A stretch of 6,540 bases of DNA from Clostridia bacterium (GCA_017502065.1 JAFVVU010000045.1:1-6540); one strand, 5' to 3'; shown: positions 1 through 5,789, counted from the first letter of the stretch. A program made the numbers and translations. Notes: a model not told the origin generated them from the letters alone.

Positions 1-21
1 TAGTTTTATATTAAACTATAC

Positions 22-34
22 GCGGCAGGGCCGC
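22..34 (-). terminator. Weak hairpin downstream of the HAD phosphatase gene
   Basis: A perfect 5-bp GC stem (GCGGC / GCCGC) with a 3-nt loop lies 14 bases past the stop codon of the minus-strand phosphatase gene. On the minus strand it is followed by GTATAGTTTAATAT, which is T-rich but is not a real T-tract. It could be a poor intrinsic terminator or mRNA 3' end, or it may be chance. Bases 1-47 contain nothing else that I can recognise. Confidence 0.25.
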
Positions 35-47
35 TAAAAATAACTTT

Positions 48-695
48 TTAATCAATAAAAGTAAGCAGTTCAAGCGGATGTGAAATAATTGCATCAGCCG
101 CAAGAAGCTCGGGTTTCTTTCGAAATCCCCATAACACGCCGACTGTAAATGCACCGGCTGCTTTTCCGGTTTCAACATCTGTCCCCGTATCGCCAACATA
201 GATACACTCCTCAGGCGAGCATCCGAATTTTTCAAGCAAAAGGAAAAGTCCTTTCGGGTCGGGTTTTATCGGCACTTCGGGAGTTTCACCGCGGCAAATG
301 TCAATAAGCTTATCTCCGAACATAATGTCCGAAACCTTTTGCGCTGTGGAATGAGGTTTATTTGAAAGAATTGCAGTTTTAATTCCAAGAGTCTTAAGCT
401 CAGTAAGCACCTCCATAATACCGTCGTAAGGTTTTGTGAGGTACATAAAATCCGCATCATAATCCGCTTTATATTTCGGGAATACTATGTTGAAGTTTTC
501 CGTTGTGTCACATCCGTAGTGGTCAAGTGCACGATGGATCAGAAGCTCGGCACCGTTACCCACAAGAAGCTTGTAGGTTTCTGTATCGATAGGCGGAAGA
601 CCAATTTCCGCAAGAGCTTTATTCCCGAAATATGCAATTGATTCAATTGTATCGGACAGAGTACCGTCCATATCAAAAATACAGCATTTAAACAT
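48..695 (-). CDS. HAD-family hydrolase, phosphoglycolate phosphatase-like (Gph/PpaX type)
   Basis: This 215-residue protein is a haloacid dehalogenase superfamily phosphatase, subfamily I with an alpha-helical cap. All four HAD motifs are visible. Motif I is DMDGT at residues 8-12, with D8 the expected nucleophile and D10 the general acid/base. Motif II is the serine in ILSNKP (S111). Motif III is K144 in IKPDPKG. Motif IV is the GDTGTD segment with D169 and D173 for magnesium. The cap lies between about residues 15 and 85. The length matches phosphoglycolate and pyrophosphate phosphatases of this family, but HAD substrates are hard to predict, so the exact substrate (2-phosphoglycolate, pyrophosphate or a sugar phosphate) is open. 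I chose the ATG at 693-695 because MFKCCIFDMDGT is the normal family N-terminus. The open frame continues upstream through the rpsT terminator, which is unlikely to be coding. A GTG three codons upstream (702-704) is an alternative start. The ribosome binding site is weak (GAGTGA-like). The protein is probably cytosolic. The gene follows rpsT on the same strand. Confidence 0.88.
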   Translation of the reverse strand: MFKCCIFDMDGTLSDTIESIAYFGNKALAEIGLPPIDTETYKLLVGNGAELLIHRALDHYGCDTTENFNIVFPKYKADYDADFMYLTKPYDGIMEVLTELKTLGIKTAILSNKPHSTAQKVSDIMFGDKLIDICRGETPEVPIKPDPKGLFLLLEKFGCSPEECIYVGDTGTDVETGKAAGAFTVGVLWGFRKKPELLAADAIISHPLELLTFID

Positions 696-717
696 AATTA
701 TCACTCGTCTTAAAATC

Positions 718-745
718 AAAAAATAGGCATATGCACATATGCCTA
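718..745 (-). terminator. Intrinsic terminator of rpsT
   Basis: Read on the minus strand, a perfect inverted repeat with 10-bp arms (TAGGCATATG / CATATGCCTA, 2-nt centre, in practice a 9-bp stem with a tetraloop) lies 19 nt after the rpsT stop. Six T residues, GA and four more T follow immediately. This is a standard rho-independent terminator. It ends only 22 nt before the start codon of the downstream phosphatase gene, so that gene depends either on readthrough or on a promoter I could not identify. Confidence 0.8.
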
Positions 746-764
746 CTTTCAAGTTTATTGTTAA

Positions 765-1028
765 TTATCCAACTTTATTTAATACGTTTGCTAATCTGGA
801 TTTTTTTCTGGCTGCAGTGTTAGCGTGCAATACACCTTTGGAAACAGCCTGGTCAATCTTCTTAACAACTAATTTAAAGCTTTCTTCAGCCTTTGCTTTA
901 TCACCGCTTAAAGCAACAGTTTCAAAAGATTTAATGGAAGTTTTAAGAGCAGATTTAATCATCTGGTTTCTTAAAGTTTTTGTCTGTATTACCTTAACTC
1001 TTTTTTTAGCCGATTTAATGTTAGGCAT
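765..1028 (-). CDS. rpsT: 30S ribosomal protein S20
   Basis: This 87-residue, lysine-rich protein is ribosomal protein S20, a primary binder of 16S rRNA in the body of the small subunit. The N-terminus MPNIKSAKKRVK is the S20 signature. The C-terminal HANTAARKKSRLANVLNK segment, in the last 20 or so residues, is the other hallmark of the family. The length is typical for Firmicutes. The open frame extends 22 codons upstream, but the start at 1026-1028 is fixed by the MPNIKSAKKR family start and by a good GAGAGGTG ribosome binding site (1037-1044, 8-nt spacing). The gene is monocistronic or nearly so, with its own promoter and a terminator directly downstream. It is transcribed divergently from the nnr-alr cluster. 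Strong, growth-linked expression is expected from the promoter. Confidence 0.97.
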   Translation of the reverse strand: MPNIKSAKKRVKVIQTKTLRNQMIKSALKTSIKSFETVALSGDKAKAEESFKLVVKKIDQAVSKGVLHANTAARKKSRLANVLNKVG

Positions 1029-1065
1029 TGCGTTTTCACCTCTCATACAATAATACGTGAAACAT

Positions 1066-1094
1066 ATTATAACACAAAAATTTCCGTAATGCAA
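1066..1094 (-). promoter_or_regulatory. Sigma-A-type promoter of rpsT with extended -10
   Basis: On the minus strand, TTGCAT (1094-1089) and a perfect TATAAT (1071-1066) are separated by 17 nt. TG precedes the -10 by one base, which makes it an extended -10. Transcription would start near 1059, leaving a leader of about 30 nt before the rpsT ATG. The A/T-rich stretch upstream of the -35 (1097-1130) could act as an UP element. Confidence 0.75.
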
Positions 1095-1100
1095 GTCTTT

Positions 1101-1130
1101 TTTTAAAAAAATGTTAATTATTTTAAAAAA
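1101..1130. repeat. Repeated TTTTAAAAAA A-tracts between the divergent promoters
   Basis: The 10-mer TTTTAAAAAA occurs at 1101-1110 and again at 1121-1130, offset by 20 bp, or about two helical turns. The block lies just upstream of the -35 of both divergent promoters. In-phase A-tracts favour intrinsic curvature and resemble UP elements contacted by RNA polymerase alpha subunits. The repeat is short and the region is very A/T-rich, so chance is possible. Confidence 0.4.
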
Positions 1131-1133
1131 TTG

Positions 1134-1162
1134 TTGTTTATGTAAAATAAACGTGATATAAT
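1134..1162 (+). promoter_or_regulatory. Sigma-A-type promoter of the DUF6106-nnr-lipoprotein-alr operon
   Basis: TTGTTT (1134-1139) and a perfect TATAAT (1157-1162) are separated by 17 nt, with TG at 1154-1155 forming an extended -10. Transcription would start near 1169, leaving a leader of about 25 nt before the GTG start at 1194. Spacing and architecture mirror the rpsT promoter on the other strand. Confidence 0.72.
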
Positions 1163-1181
1163 GTATATATAAATTTGTAAA

Positions 1182-1187
1182 AAGGTG
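1182..1187 (+). promoter_or_regulatory. Ribosome binding site that fixes the GTG start at 1194
   Basis: AAGGTG at 1182-1187, preceded by further A residues, lies 6 nt before the GTG at 1194. An earlier in-frame GTG at 1185 overlaps this element itself and has no other Shine-Dalgarno sequence, so 1194 is the better start. Confidence 0.65.
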
Positions 1188-1193
1188 ATAATA

Positions 1194-1706
1194 GTGGAAG
1201 GCATTTTTGTTGAACAGCTTATAAAACGTAAGAAAAGTAAAAAGGATATATGGACAAGCATTCTTCTTGTAGTATGCGGCATTGGATTTACGCCTATGGC
1301 GCTTTATTTCGGGCTTGTACTTCGTTATCTGGGCTATGTTTTTCTGTTGCTGCTTGCGGCAGTCTGGTGGGCTGTTGTCCGTGTGGTAAAATCCAAAACT
1401 GTTGAATATGAATATATTTTTACTGACGGCACGCTCGATATTGACATGATTATTGCAGGCTCAAGACGCGGCAGGGTTATTACCGTAACACGAATGGAAA
1501 TGGAACTTATTGCACCGATAAGCCATCCGAACAGCGGTGAATATAAAACACTCAACTGCTCCACGAAAGATGAAAATGACAGACTTTATTATCTTATGAC
1601 GGAGCGTCATGATGTTGGCAGGGTAAGGGTGCTGTTTAACCCGAACGATGAGCTTCTTGAAGCTTTTAAACTGTCAAGACCGAGTATTGTAGTTACAGGA
1701 GAATAA
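1194..1706 (+). CDS. Two-helix membrane protein, DUF6106-like
   Basis: This is a 170-residue protein of unknown function. A charged N-terminus (residues 1-18, including KRKKSKK) is followed by two hydrophobic segments, about 19-41 and 44-65. The remaining roughly 105 residues form a soluble domain starting with VEYEYIFTDGTLDIDMIIA. That organisation, the N-terminal FVEQLIKRK and the YEYIFTDGTLDID stretch match my memory of the clostridial DUF6106 family, but I could not search to confirm it. The topology suggests a short helical hairpin with the C-terminal domain in the cytosol, by the positive-inside rule. The start is a GTG chosen by the ribosome binding site at 1182-1187. The stop codon is 1 nt before the ATG of the NAD(P)HX repair gene, so the two are surely cotranscribed and probably translationally coupled. 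The function is unknown. The position at the head of the operon is the only functional clue. Confidence 0.8.
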   Translation: MEGIFVEQLIKRKKSKKDIWTSILLVVCGIGFTPMALYFGLVLRYLGYVFLLLLAAVWWAVVRVVKSKTVEYEYIFTDGTLDIDMIIAGSRRGRVITVTRMEMELIAPISHPNSGEYKTLNCSTKDENDRLYYLMTERHDVGRVRVLFNPNDELLEAFKLSRPSIVVTGE

Positions 1707-1707
1707 A

Positions 1708-3183
1708 ATGCTTGAACTTGTTTCTTCAAAAGAAATGAAAGAAATTGAACAGAAAACCTTTGCGCTTGGTGCACTTTCCATTGATGTTATGGAAAAAGCC
1801 GCCGAGGCTGTAGCAGATTTTATAAGCTTAAGGTTTGATAAAGATGCGAAAATCTGTGTGGTTTGCGGCAAAGGCAACAACGGTGGCGACGGATATGCAG
1901 CGGCAAGAATTCTGCACAAAAGCGGATATAACGTGTGTATATATAATGTATTTGATGTGCCGCAGACTGCCGATGCAAAAACAAATTATGATGCGGCAGT
2001 GGCACTTGGCGTGCCGTTTGTAAATAAAATTGATGCAGACGTTGTTATTGATGCAGTTCTGGGAATAGGCATAAACGGCGGTTGCAGCCTTGATATAATT
2101 GATGAAATAAACGAAAGCGGAGCATATGTACTTGCAGTGGATATTCCTACGGGAGTAAATGCCGATACCGGTGCAGCTCCGGAAAAAGCCGTTCGCGCGG
2201 ATGCAACAGTTACTTTCGGATACATAAAAACGGGGCTTTTGCAATATCCCGGGAAAACCCTTGCGGGAGAAATTGTTCTTGCAAAGCTTGATTTTGTGCC
2301 GGCTTTGACAAAATGCTTTTATCCCGATGAAGAGGATATTGCAGATATGATTCCTGATATGGCGGTAGATGAACATAAAGGCTCTATGGGAAGACTTTGT
2401 ATTATCGCAGGAAGCAAGGGGATGACCGGTGCGGCAACCCTTTCGGCAATGGGAGCACTGCGGAGCGGTGCAGGTCTTGTGTCGGTTGTAATTCCCGACA
2501 ATCTTAATGCCATTATGGAAGTAAAGCTCACGGAAGCAATGACCGTTCCTGCGCCTTGTGAGGATGCGCTTACATTTGATGCCGCAAAAGAAGCGATAGA
2601 TAAAGTGTCGGCAGATGGTTATGTAATCGGTCCGGGACTTGGCAGGGGCGAGGATATATATAAAATAGTAGAATATGTTATTAAGAAAGATGTTCCCGTT
2701 ATCATAGATGCCGATGGCATAAATGCGCTTTGCGGGAATATAGATATATTAAAGAAATCCGGCGGCAGAGTTATACTTACGCCTCATCCGGGTGAGATGG
2801 CACGTCTTATCGGGAAAAGCATTGGCGAAGTGCAGGCGGACAGAATAAGTCTTGCAAAAAGCTTTGCCAAAGAGTATAATGTTACAATGATACTTAAAGG
2901 TGCCGCCACAGTAACAGCCACTCCGGATGGCAGCGTATATATTAATTCAACCGGAAATCCGGGAATGGCAACCGGAGGCAGCGGCGATGTTCTTTCGGGA
3001 ATAATCGGTGCATTTGCCGCACGCGGAATGTCTGCAGAATATGCGGCGGTAGCAGGCGTTTACGTGCACGGCCTTGCAGGTGATATTGCCGCAGAAAAAA
3101 TCGGGCAGATGGGAATGCTCCCGGCAGATATGGCAAAATGTGCCGCAGTGGCATTGCAAAGGATAAAAAATCCGGAACAGTAA
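1708..3183 (+). CDS. nnrDE: Bifunctional NAD(P)H-hydrate epimerase / ADP-dependent NAD(P)H-hydrate dehydratase
   Basis: This 491-residue enzyme repairs hydrated NADH and NADPH (NAD(P)HX), which form by heat, acid or a GAPDH side reaction. The N-terminal YjeF_N domain (about 1-205) epimerises the R and S hydrates. It shows GKGNNGGDGY at 54-63, DAVLGIG near 115-121 and VDIPTGV at 144-150, with D145 the likely catalytic acid. The C-terminal ribokinase-like domain (about 215-491) dehydrates S-NAD(P)HX, in most bacteria with ADP. It shows HKGSMGR at 223-229, GSKGMTGAA at 235-243, IGPGLGRG at 307-314, DADGINAL at 334-341, TPHPGEMARL at 358-367, and GNPGMATGGSGDVLSG at 416-431, with D427 the expected catalytic base. 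The length is slightly under E. coli YjeF, and both active sites look intact. The ATG at 1708 follows AGGAG (1697-1701) by 6 nt and the upstream stop by 1 nt. The protein is cytosolic and is the second gene of the operon. In many Firmicutes acpS precedes this gene, but not here. Confidence 0.96.
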   Translation: MLELVSSKEMKEIEQKTFALGALSIDVMEKAAEAVADFISLRFDKDAKICVVCGKGNNGGDGYAAARILHKSGYNVCIYNVFDVPQTADAKTNYDAAVALGVPFVNKIDADVVIDAVLGIGINGGCSLDIIDEINESGAYVLAVDIPTGVNADTGAAPEKAVRADATVTFGYIKTGLLQYPGKTLAGEIVLAKLDFVPALTKCFYPDEEDIADMIPDMAVDEHKGSMGRLCIIAGSKGMTGAATLSAMGALRSGAGLVSVVIPDNLNAIMEVKLTEAMTVPAPCEDALTFDAAKEAIDKVSADGYVIGPGLGRGEDIYKIVEYVIKKDVPVIIDADGINALCGNIDILKKSGGRVILTPHPGEMARLIGKSIGEVQADRISLAKSFAKEYNVTMILKGAATVTATPDGSVYINSTGNPGMATGGSGDVLSGIIGAFAARGMSAEYAAVAGVYVHGLAGDIAAEKIGQMGMLPADMAKCAAVALQRIKNPEQ

Positions 3184-3194
3184 TCCTTTGTTCC
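3174..3194 (+). other. Small hairpin across the nnrDE stop codon
   Basis: GGAACA (3174-3179) pairs with TGTTCC (3189-3194), extended by one G-U pair inside, and the TAA stop sits in the loop region. A shorter GGAT/ATCC stem lies directly 5' (3161-3173). No T-tract follows, so this is not an intrinsic terminator. It may slightly modulate readthrough or mRNA processing between nnrDE and the lipoprotein gene, or it may have no role. Confidence 0.3.
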
Positions 3195-3226
3195 TGATTA
3201 GAGAAATAATCTATTCAGGAGGCTTT

Positions 3227-3823
3227 ATGAAAAAAATAATTTTGCCTGTTATACTTATGATGGTGCTTTCGGCGTGCGCAGGCGTGCATCCGGAGCTTGA
3301 TACAAGCAGAAAAATTTACAATACCTTTGCCGGAATGCAAAGCTATTCGGCAATAGTGAGGCTTACGGCGTATTCAAATAACAACACGAATACATATGAA
3401 ATGAAACAGTATTATAAATCACCCGATAAAATGCGCAGTGAATCGGGCGGAGTCATTACCGTGATAAACGGGGATTCCGCAATGGTAAAAGGAAGCGGAA
3501 CATCCTCTCCGTTCAAGCTTGAAAGGCTTAATGTTGATGAAGGAGATTTTATGTTTCTGCAGAACTTTTTTGAAGCATATTATCAGGGTGAGCTTACGAC
3601 GGCATCAGTATCGTCGGATGATGACAGACTTGTCACTTTAACTGTTGATACGGGACTTGCCAATCAGTATAAAACGCAGGCAAAACTTGTGATTGACAGT
3701 GAAAAAATGATGCCTGTCAGTCTTGAAATAAAAGGCAGCGACGGGAAAACCTATTCAAAACTCGAATATACGGAATTTAAAATAAATCCTGAACTGGGGG
3801 ATGAACTTTTCCGGATAAGCTGA
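3227..3823 (+). CDS. GerS/YdcC-like lipoprotein (LolA/LppX-like fold)
   Basis: The predicted 198-residue precursor has a lipoprotein signal peptide: MKK, a hydrophobic core at residues 4-16, and the lipobox LSAC with C17 as the lipidated cysteine. The mature protein would be anchored on the outer face of the membrane. The body contains MKQYYKSPDKMRSES at 59-73 and the C-terminal SDGKTYSKLEYTEFKINPEL at 171-190. Both resemble the B. subtilis YdcC / C. difficile GerS group with a LolA-like beta fold. In C. difficile, GerS lies directly upstream of alr2 and works with the amidase CwlD in making muramic-delta-lactam in spore cortex. The same position next to alr supports a related role here, but orthology is inferred from synteny and motifs. 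The ATG at 3227 follows a perfect AGGAGG (3217-3222), so the 13 codons upstream in frame are not used. The stop overlaps the alr start by one base (TGATG). Confidence 0.8.
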   Translation: MKKIILPVILMMVLSACAGVHPELDTSRKIYNTFAGMQSYSAIVRLTAYSNNNTNTYEMKQYYKSPDKMRSESGGVITVINGDSAMVKGSGTSSPFKLERLNVDEGDFMFLQNFFEAYYQGELTTASVSSDDDRLVTLTVDTGLANQYKTQAKLVIDSEKMMPVSLEIKGSDGKTYSKLEYTEFKINPELGDELFRIS

Positions 3824-5004
3824 TGGGGGATAATCTTAAGATGAACAATTTGGTAAAAAGAACATGGGCAGAAGTGAACGTGGATGCAATTTCCGCAAAC
3901 ATTGCCGGAATAAGAAAAATTGTGGGCGATGGCGTTAAAATAATGGTATCCGTTAAAGCCGACGGATACGGCCACGGTGTTAAAATGACGGCAAAAACCG
4001 TGTTTGATGCAGGTGCCGACTGTCTTGCGGTAAGCTGCGTAAACGAAGCACTTGAAATAAGAAACTTCGGAATAGATGCACCAATACTCGTGCTTGGATA
4101 CACACCCGAGGGAGAGTATGAAACTGCAATAAATAATGACATAACACTGACGGTGTTCAGAAGCGAAGATGCGGCGGCACTTGATGCGGTAGCTGCAGGT
4201 CTTTCCAAAACCGCAAAAGTGCATATTAAAATAAATGTTGGCATGAACAGAATAGGATTTGAAACATCCTCTGTGGACGATGCCGCAAAAATACTTGATA
4301 TGAAAAATCTGTTTGCGGAAGGAATATTTACACATTTTCCGTGTGCAGACGAAAACGAAGATGAGCTTACGGCAAACCAGTTTAAAAAATATACTGATTT
4401 TGTAAATAAGCTGGAAGAAAAATGCGGCAAAAAAATCCCCGTTCATCATGTGTGTAACAGTGCCGCAACGGTGAAATTCAAAAATATGCATCTTGATATG
4501 GTGCGTGTGGGAATAATTGCATACGGGCTTTATCCGTCAACGGATTTTGACATAAGTCTTATAAAACTTGAACCTGCCATGAGTATAAAAACCGTGGTTT
4601 CGCGCATACAATGTATATGTAAGGGTGAAAGAATCAGTTACGGCGGAACATACAAAGCCGAAAAGGAAATGAAAATTGCAACTCTGCCGATAGGATATGC
4701 GGACGGATATTCACGTCTTTTATCTAATAAAGGAAGAGTGATAGTCGGCGGACAGTATGCGAATATTGTTGGAAAAGTTTGTATGGATCAGTGTATGATT
4801 GACGTAACTGATGTGAATAATATTAATGTAGGCGATGAAGTAATCATTATGGGCTGTGCCGACGGAAAATCCGTCAGTGCGGATGCTCTTGCCGGCATTA
4901 TAGGAACCATTAATTACGAGATTGTATGTGACGTGGGCAAACGTGTGCCCAGAGTATATCTGAAAAACGGGGAAATAACCGATATTTTAAATCAGCTTGT
5001 TTAA
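3823..5004 (+). CDS. alr: Alanine racemase
   Basis: This 393-residue, fold-type III PLP enzyme interconverts L- and D-alanine and so supplies D-Ala for peptidoglycan. The PLP lysine is K45 in SVKADGYGHG (43-52), with the expected Y49 nearby. MNRIGF (141-146) carries the arginine (R143) near the cofactor. ISYGGTY (271-277) holds the second catalytic base, Y273. GYADGY (291-296) and GKVCMDQCMIDV (317-328) are the C-terminal domain signatures. RVPRVYL is present near the C-terminus. The length and motifs are complete. The ATG at 3823 overlaps the lipoprotein stop by one base, which suggests translational coupling. A second ATG at 3841 (MNNLVKRTWAEV) lies 10 nt after a GGGGGA run and matches the usual family N-terminus equally well, so the start is uncertain by six residues. 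The enzyme is cytosolic and is the last gene of the first operon. No terminator is visible between it and the toxin-antitoxin unit. Confidence 0.97.
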   Translation: MGDNLKMNNLVKRTWAEVNVDAISANIAGIRKIVGDGVKIMVSVKADGYGHGVKMTAKTVFDAGADCLAVSCVNEALEIRNFGIDAPILVLGYTPEGEYETAINNDITLTVFRSEDAAALDAVAAGLSKTAKVHIKINVGMNRIGFETSSVDDAAKILDMKNLFAEGIFTHFPCADENEDELTANQFKKYTDFVNKLEEKCGKKIPVHHVCNSAATVKFKNMHLDMVRVGIIAYGLYPSTDFDISLIKLEPAMSIKTVVSRIQCICKGERISYGGTYKAEKEMKIATLPIGYADGYSRLLSNKGRVIVGGQYANIVGKVCMDQCMIDVTDVNNINVGDEVIIMGCADGKSVSADALAGIIGTINYEIVCDVGKRVPRVYLKNGEITDILNQLV

Positions 5005-5026
5005 CAGGTTATGGTGTAAATTGTAA

Positions 5027-5055
5027 TTGATTTTTACATAAAAGTGTTGTATAAT
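5027..5055 (+). promoter_or_regulatory. Sigma-A-type promoter of the ndoAI-ndoA unit
   Basis: TTGATT (5027-5032) and a perfect TATAAT (5050-5055) are separated by 17 nt in the 126-nt gap after alr. Transcription would start near 5062, giving a leader of about 70 nt before the antitoxin start. Because no terminator separates alr from this promoter, readthrough from the upstream operon may also contribute. Confidence 0.7.
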
Positions 5056-5065
5056 TTATTTATAC
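5049..5065 (+). promoter_or_regulatory. Candidate operator, 17-bp near-palindrome over the -10 and start site
   Basis: GTATAATTTATTTATAC has perfect 6-bp arms (GTATAA / TTATAC) around a 5-nt centre. It covers the -10 box and the expected transcription start of the ndoAI promoter. Ribbon-helix-helix antitoxins commonly bind such palindromes to autorepress, so this is a plausible NdoAI site. The region is A/T-rich and no second copy is seen, so this is an inference. Confidence 0.4.
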
Positions 5066-5117
5066 CCGCTGTGGAAATTTAAAACAAGATTATGCCGGGC
5101 TTATATTAAACAATAAA

Positions 5118-5122
5118 GGGGG
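5118..5122 (+). promoter_or_regulatory. Ribosome binding site that fixes the TTG start of the antitoxin
   Basis: GGGGG, preceded by AAA, ends 8 nt before the TTG at 5131, the correct spacing. An ATG at 5124 is only 1 nt from the element and opens a 21-codon out-of-frame ORF (to 5189), so it is unlikely to be the real start. Confidence 0.65.
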
Positions 5123-5130
5123 CATGAAGC

Positions 5131-5403
5131 TTGCCGCAGCTGAAAAAAATATTGCTTGGTCTTCCGGACCCCTTGCTGAAAAGGCTTGACGCCATTGCAA
5201 AGAAAAAAGGTGTAAGCCGTACCGGCGTTTTAAGAGAAGCTGCCGAAGATTTTGTAAAAAAAGAAGAACGAAAACTACGGCAGGAACTTAAAACGGGGTA
5301 TACGGAAATGGGAAAACTCAATCTCAGACTCGCCGAAATATGTTTTGATGCGGATCAGGAATCTCTTGACCGCTACGAGGAAAAACTGGCGGAGTGTGAA
5401 TAA
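5131..5403 (+). CDS. ndoAI: NdoAI/MazE-type antitoxin, ribbon-helix-helix protein
   Basis: This 90-residue protein is the probable antitoxin of the following MazF-family RNase. Residues 5-42 (KILLGLPDPLLKRLDAIAKK and the next 18) fit a ribbon-helix-helix (CopG/MetJ-like) DNA-binding and dimerisation domain: a short beta strand, then two helices. Residues 43-55 are strongly charged. GYTEMGKLNLRLAE at 56-69 closely resembles the GYMEMAKINLNIASE stretch of B. subtilis NdoAI, the region that follows the DNA-binding domain and contacts the toxin. The tail is acidic. The start is a TTG at 5131, chosen because it is in frame, lies 8 nt after GGGGG, and has no in-frame ATG alternative before residue 60. 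A TTG start suggests modest translation. The gene ends 3 nt before the toxin ATG. It probably neutralises NdoA and may repress its own promoter through the palindrome at 5049-5065. Confidence 0.88.
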   Translation: MPQLKKILLGLPDPLLKRLDAIAKKKGVSRTGVLREAAEDFVKKEERKLRQELKTGYTEMGKLNLRLAEICFDADQESLDRYEEKLAECE

Positions 5404-5406
5404 AAC

Positions 5407-5757
5407 ATGATAGTAAAACGAGGGGACATCTACTATGCGGATTTAAGCCCTGTCATAGGATCGGAACAGGGTGGCGTGCGGCCGGTACTTATTGTCCAGA
5501 ACGATATTGGAAATAAATACAGTCCCACGGTTATTGCGGCGGCAATTACCTCTCAGATCAATAAAGCAAAAATGCCGACGCATATTGAAATAGGTGCGGA
5601 AAACTATGGTCTTAATAAAGATTCGGTAATTCTGCTTGAACAAATCCGTACAATAGATAAACAGAGGCTTCGTGAAAAAATAGGACGCCTCAGTGATGAC
5701 CTTATGGATGGAGTGGACAAAGCGATAGGAATAAGCTTTGGTCTTGACGAATTTTGA
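5407..5757 (+). CDS. ndoA: NdoA/MazF-type endoribonuclease toxin
   Basis: This 116-residue protein has the same length as B. subtilis EndoA (NdoA). It shows the MazF/PemK SH3-like fold signatures: [20 protein letters not shown] at 1-20, [12 protein letters not shown] at 22-33, and [18 protein letters not shown] at 45-62, followed by [13 protein letters not shown]. The catalytic pair known in EndoA, R25 and T48, is present at exactly those positions, so the enzyme looks active. Family members in Bacillus and C. difficile cut single-stranded RNA at UACAU. The high similarity suggests the same specificity here, but this is inferred. The enzyme is cytosolic and is inhibited by the upstream antitoxin. 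The ATG follows the antitoxin stop by 3 nt. The only Shine-Dalgarno-like element is GGAG at 5391-5394, 12 nt away, so translation probably depends on coupling to the antitoxin, which keeps toxin output below antitoxin. Confidence 0.95.
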   Translation: MIVKRGDIYYADLSPVIGSEQGGVRPVLIVQNDIGNKYSPTVIAAAITSQINKAKMPTHIEIGAENYGLNKDSVILLEQIRTIDKQRLREKIGRLSDDLMDGVDKAIGISFGLDEF

Positions 5758-5789
5758 GTTTAGCTATTATCATTACGGAGGAATGACAA

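Noticed and set aside
739..1053. Plus-strand open frame opposite rpsT
   Set aside because: It is antisense to ribosomal protein S20 over nearly its full length, with no supporting start signal.
1034..1062. TTTCAC/GTGAAA inverted repeat overlapping the rpsT ribosome binding site, a possible leader hairpin for autoregulation
   Set aside because: The upstream arm lies at or before the predicted transcription start (about 1059), the loop is 17 nt and the stem only 6 bp, so a stable mRNA hairpin is unlikely.
1828..2376. Long minus-strand open frame inside nnrDE
   Set aside because: It has no ribosome binding site or family-like composition, and it lies fully antisense to an intact, clearly recognised gene. 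It is a shadow frame.
3751..4491. Long minus-strand open frames inside the lipoprotein/alr region
   Set aside because: They are cysteine-, histidine- and phenylalanine-rich low-plausibility translations opposite alr, whose motifs are complete. They are shadow frames.
5065..5099. CCCG ... CGGG pairing in the ndoAI leader as a possible regulatory stem
   Set aside because: Only 4 bp with a loop of about 27 nt and no extension, so it is not a credible structure.
5062..5757. The toxin-antitoxin transcript contains no TACAT, the probable NdoA/MazF cut site, while nnrDE and the lipoprotein gene do contain it
   Set aside because: In about 700 nt fewer than one occurrence is expected by chance, so absence carries little weight.
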